Below the pieces are notes generated by a model. It made no database searches. It was not told the DNA's origin and saw only the letters and a program-made list of their open reading frames with translations. From Cellulomonas sp. URHD0024 (GTDB lineage Bacteria; Actinomycetota; Actinomycetes; Actinomycetales; Cellulomonadaceae): 64,000 nucleotides of DNA. Numbering within the stretch: position 1 is the first letter of the stretch; each line of letters starts with the position of its first letter. Shown here one piece after another: positions 63,639-64,000 of the stretch. The position numbers and the translations under genes are program-made. The stretch is taken from contig NZ_AUEW01000001.1 of the NCBI RefSeq assembly GCF_000426185.1, positions 620,001-684,000 on the forward strand, written 5' to 3'.

Positions 63639-64000
63639 ATGCGACCTGAGGTGACCCCCGAGCTGCCGGCCGGGGGGTCCGAGCCGCTCGGTGTCGTGCC
63701 CGATGACGCCGCAACGAGCGGCCCCGAGATCGTCATGCTCTCCGAGCCGGCCGAGGGGATCCCGCCCGTCGTCGAGACGCCCGAAGCCCTGGCCGCCGTC
63801 GTCGCCGCGTTCGGTGCCGGTACCGGCCCGGTGGCCGTGGACGCCGAGCGCGCGTCCGGCTACCGCTACGGCCAGCGCACCTACCTCGTCCAGATCCGGC
63901 GCGAGGGGGCCGGGACCGCACTGATCGACCCGATCGCGGTCCCCGACCTCTCCTCGCTCTCCCAGGCGCTCGTGGGCGTCGAGTGGGTGCTGCACGCGGC
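63639..64000 (+). CDS. Ribonuclease D-like 3'-5' exonuclease, N-terminal part (runs off the right edge)
   Basis: The first 120 codons of a DEDD-type exonuclease are visible. After a ~40-residue leader, ETPEALAAVVAAFGAGTGPVAVDAERASGYRYGQRTYLVQIRREG contains the first metal motif (DAE) and the strand pattern of RNase D; IDPIAVPDLSSLSQAL follows. The protein trims RNA 3' ends. The pairing with DUF3000 supports the call. ATG 63639 is set by the leaderless promoter. Confidence 0.9.
   Translation, partial: MRPEVTPELPAGGSEPLGVVPDDAATSGPEIVMLSEPAEGIPPVVETPEALAAVVAAFGAGTGPVAVDAERASGYRYGQRTYLVQIRREGAGTALIDPIAVPDLSSLSQALVGVEWVLHA

Overview
The window is GC-rich (about 70% or more by eye), with tightly packed genes, many four-base stop/start overlaps and many promoters that put the start codon 6-8 nt after a TANNNT -10 box. 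Together with a DUF3000 gene close to an RNase D gene, DUF6421, YbaB/WXG100 cassettes and a BTAD regulator, this points to a high-GC actinobacterium, probably Cellulomonadaceae or a close relative. The taxonomic call is inference.

The left 26 kb is dominated by a phage-tail-like contractile injection system (eCIS, Afp/PVC family). In genome order it holds a LuxR-type regulator, a signal-less double peptidoglycan hydrolase, a Pvc16-type cap protein, a 1304-residue DUF4157 (eCIS_core) protein, an Afp15-type AAA ATPase, sheath, tube, two small tail-assembly genes with a possible -1 frameshift site, and an 811-residue Pro/Ala-rich protein. These are followed by a second tube-like protein, a LysM baseplate protein, a VgrG-like spike, PAAR tip, gp25 wedge, gp6-like wedge and gpI-like protein. 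A large MalT/BTAD-type regulator and two accessory genes complete the locus; one of these is a zinc-ribbon, membrane-anchored protein with a discoidin-like end. No capsid, terminase, portal, integrase or recognisable tail fibre is present, so it is not a prophage. The lack of a fibre and the signal-less lytic enzyme suggest a cytoplasmic or self-directed machine of the kind known from Streptomyces.

From 26 to 40 kb the content is mixed housekeeping and membrane functions: a TetR regulator, a DUF4239 protein, a SHOCT protein, HrpB helicase, a PAP2/Aur1-like enzyme, glutamate decarboxylase followed by a YrhK-like membrane protein, an unusual SDR protein, a transglutaminase-like protein, a K+ channel and DUF6421. 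From 40 to 48 kb lie a GCS2-type ligase and a glgX-treY-treZ operon that turns glycogen into trehalose. From 48.5 to 50.6 kb there is a minus-strand cassette of two YbaB-like and two WXG100-like genes, followed by zapE.

From 51.9 to 58.1 kb is a complete assimilatory sulfate operon: sulfite reductase, a small zinc-ribbon protein, cysH, cysD, cysN and bifunctional cysG. It is preceded by a 26-codon leader with a Cys-Cys-Cys run that looks like a cysteine attenuator. The right end carries a RibD-like reductase, a small unknown gene, a long intergenic hairpin, a gnd/ATP-grasp pair, DUF3000, a second LuxR-type regulator and the start of an RNase D gene. No tRNA, rRNA, CRISPR array, insertion sequence or integrase was seen.
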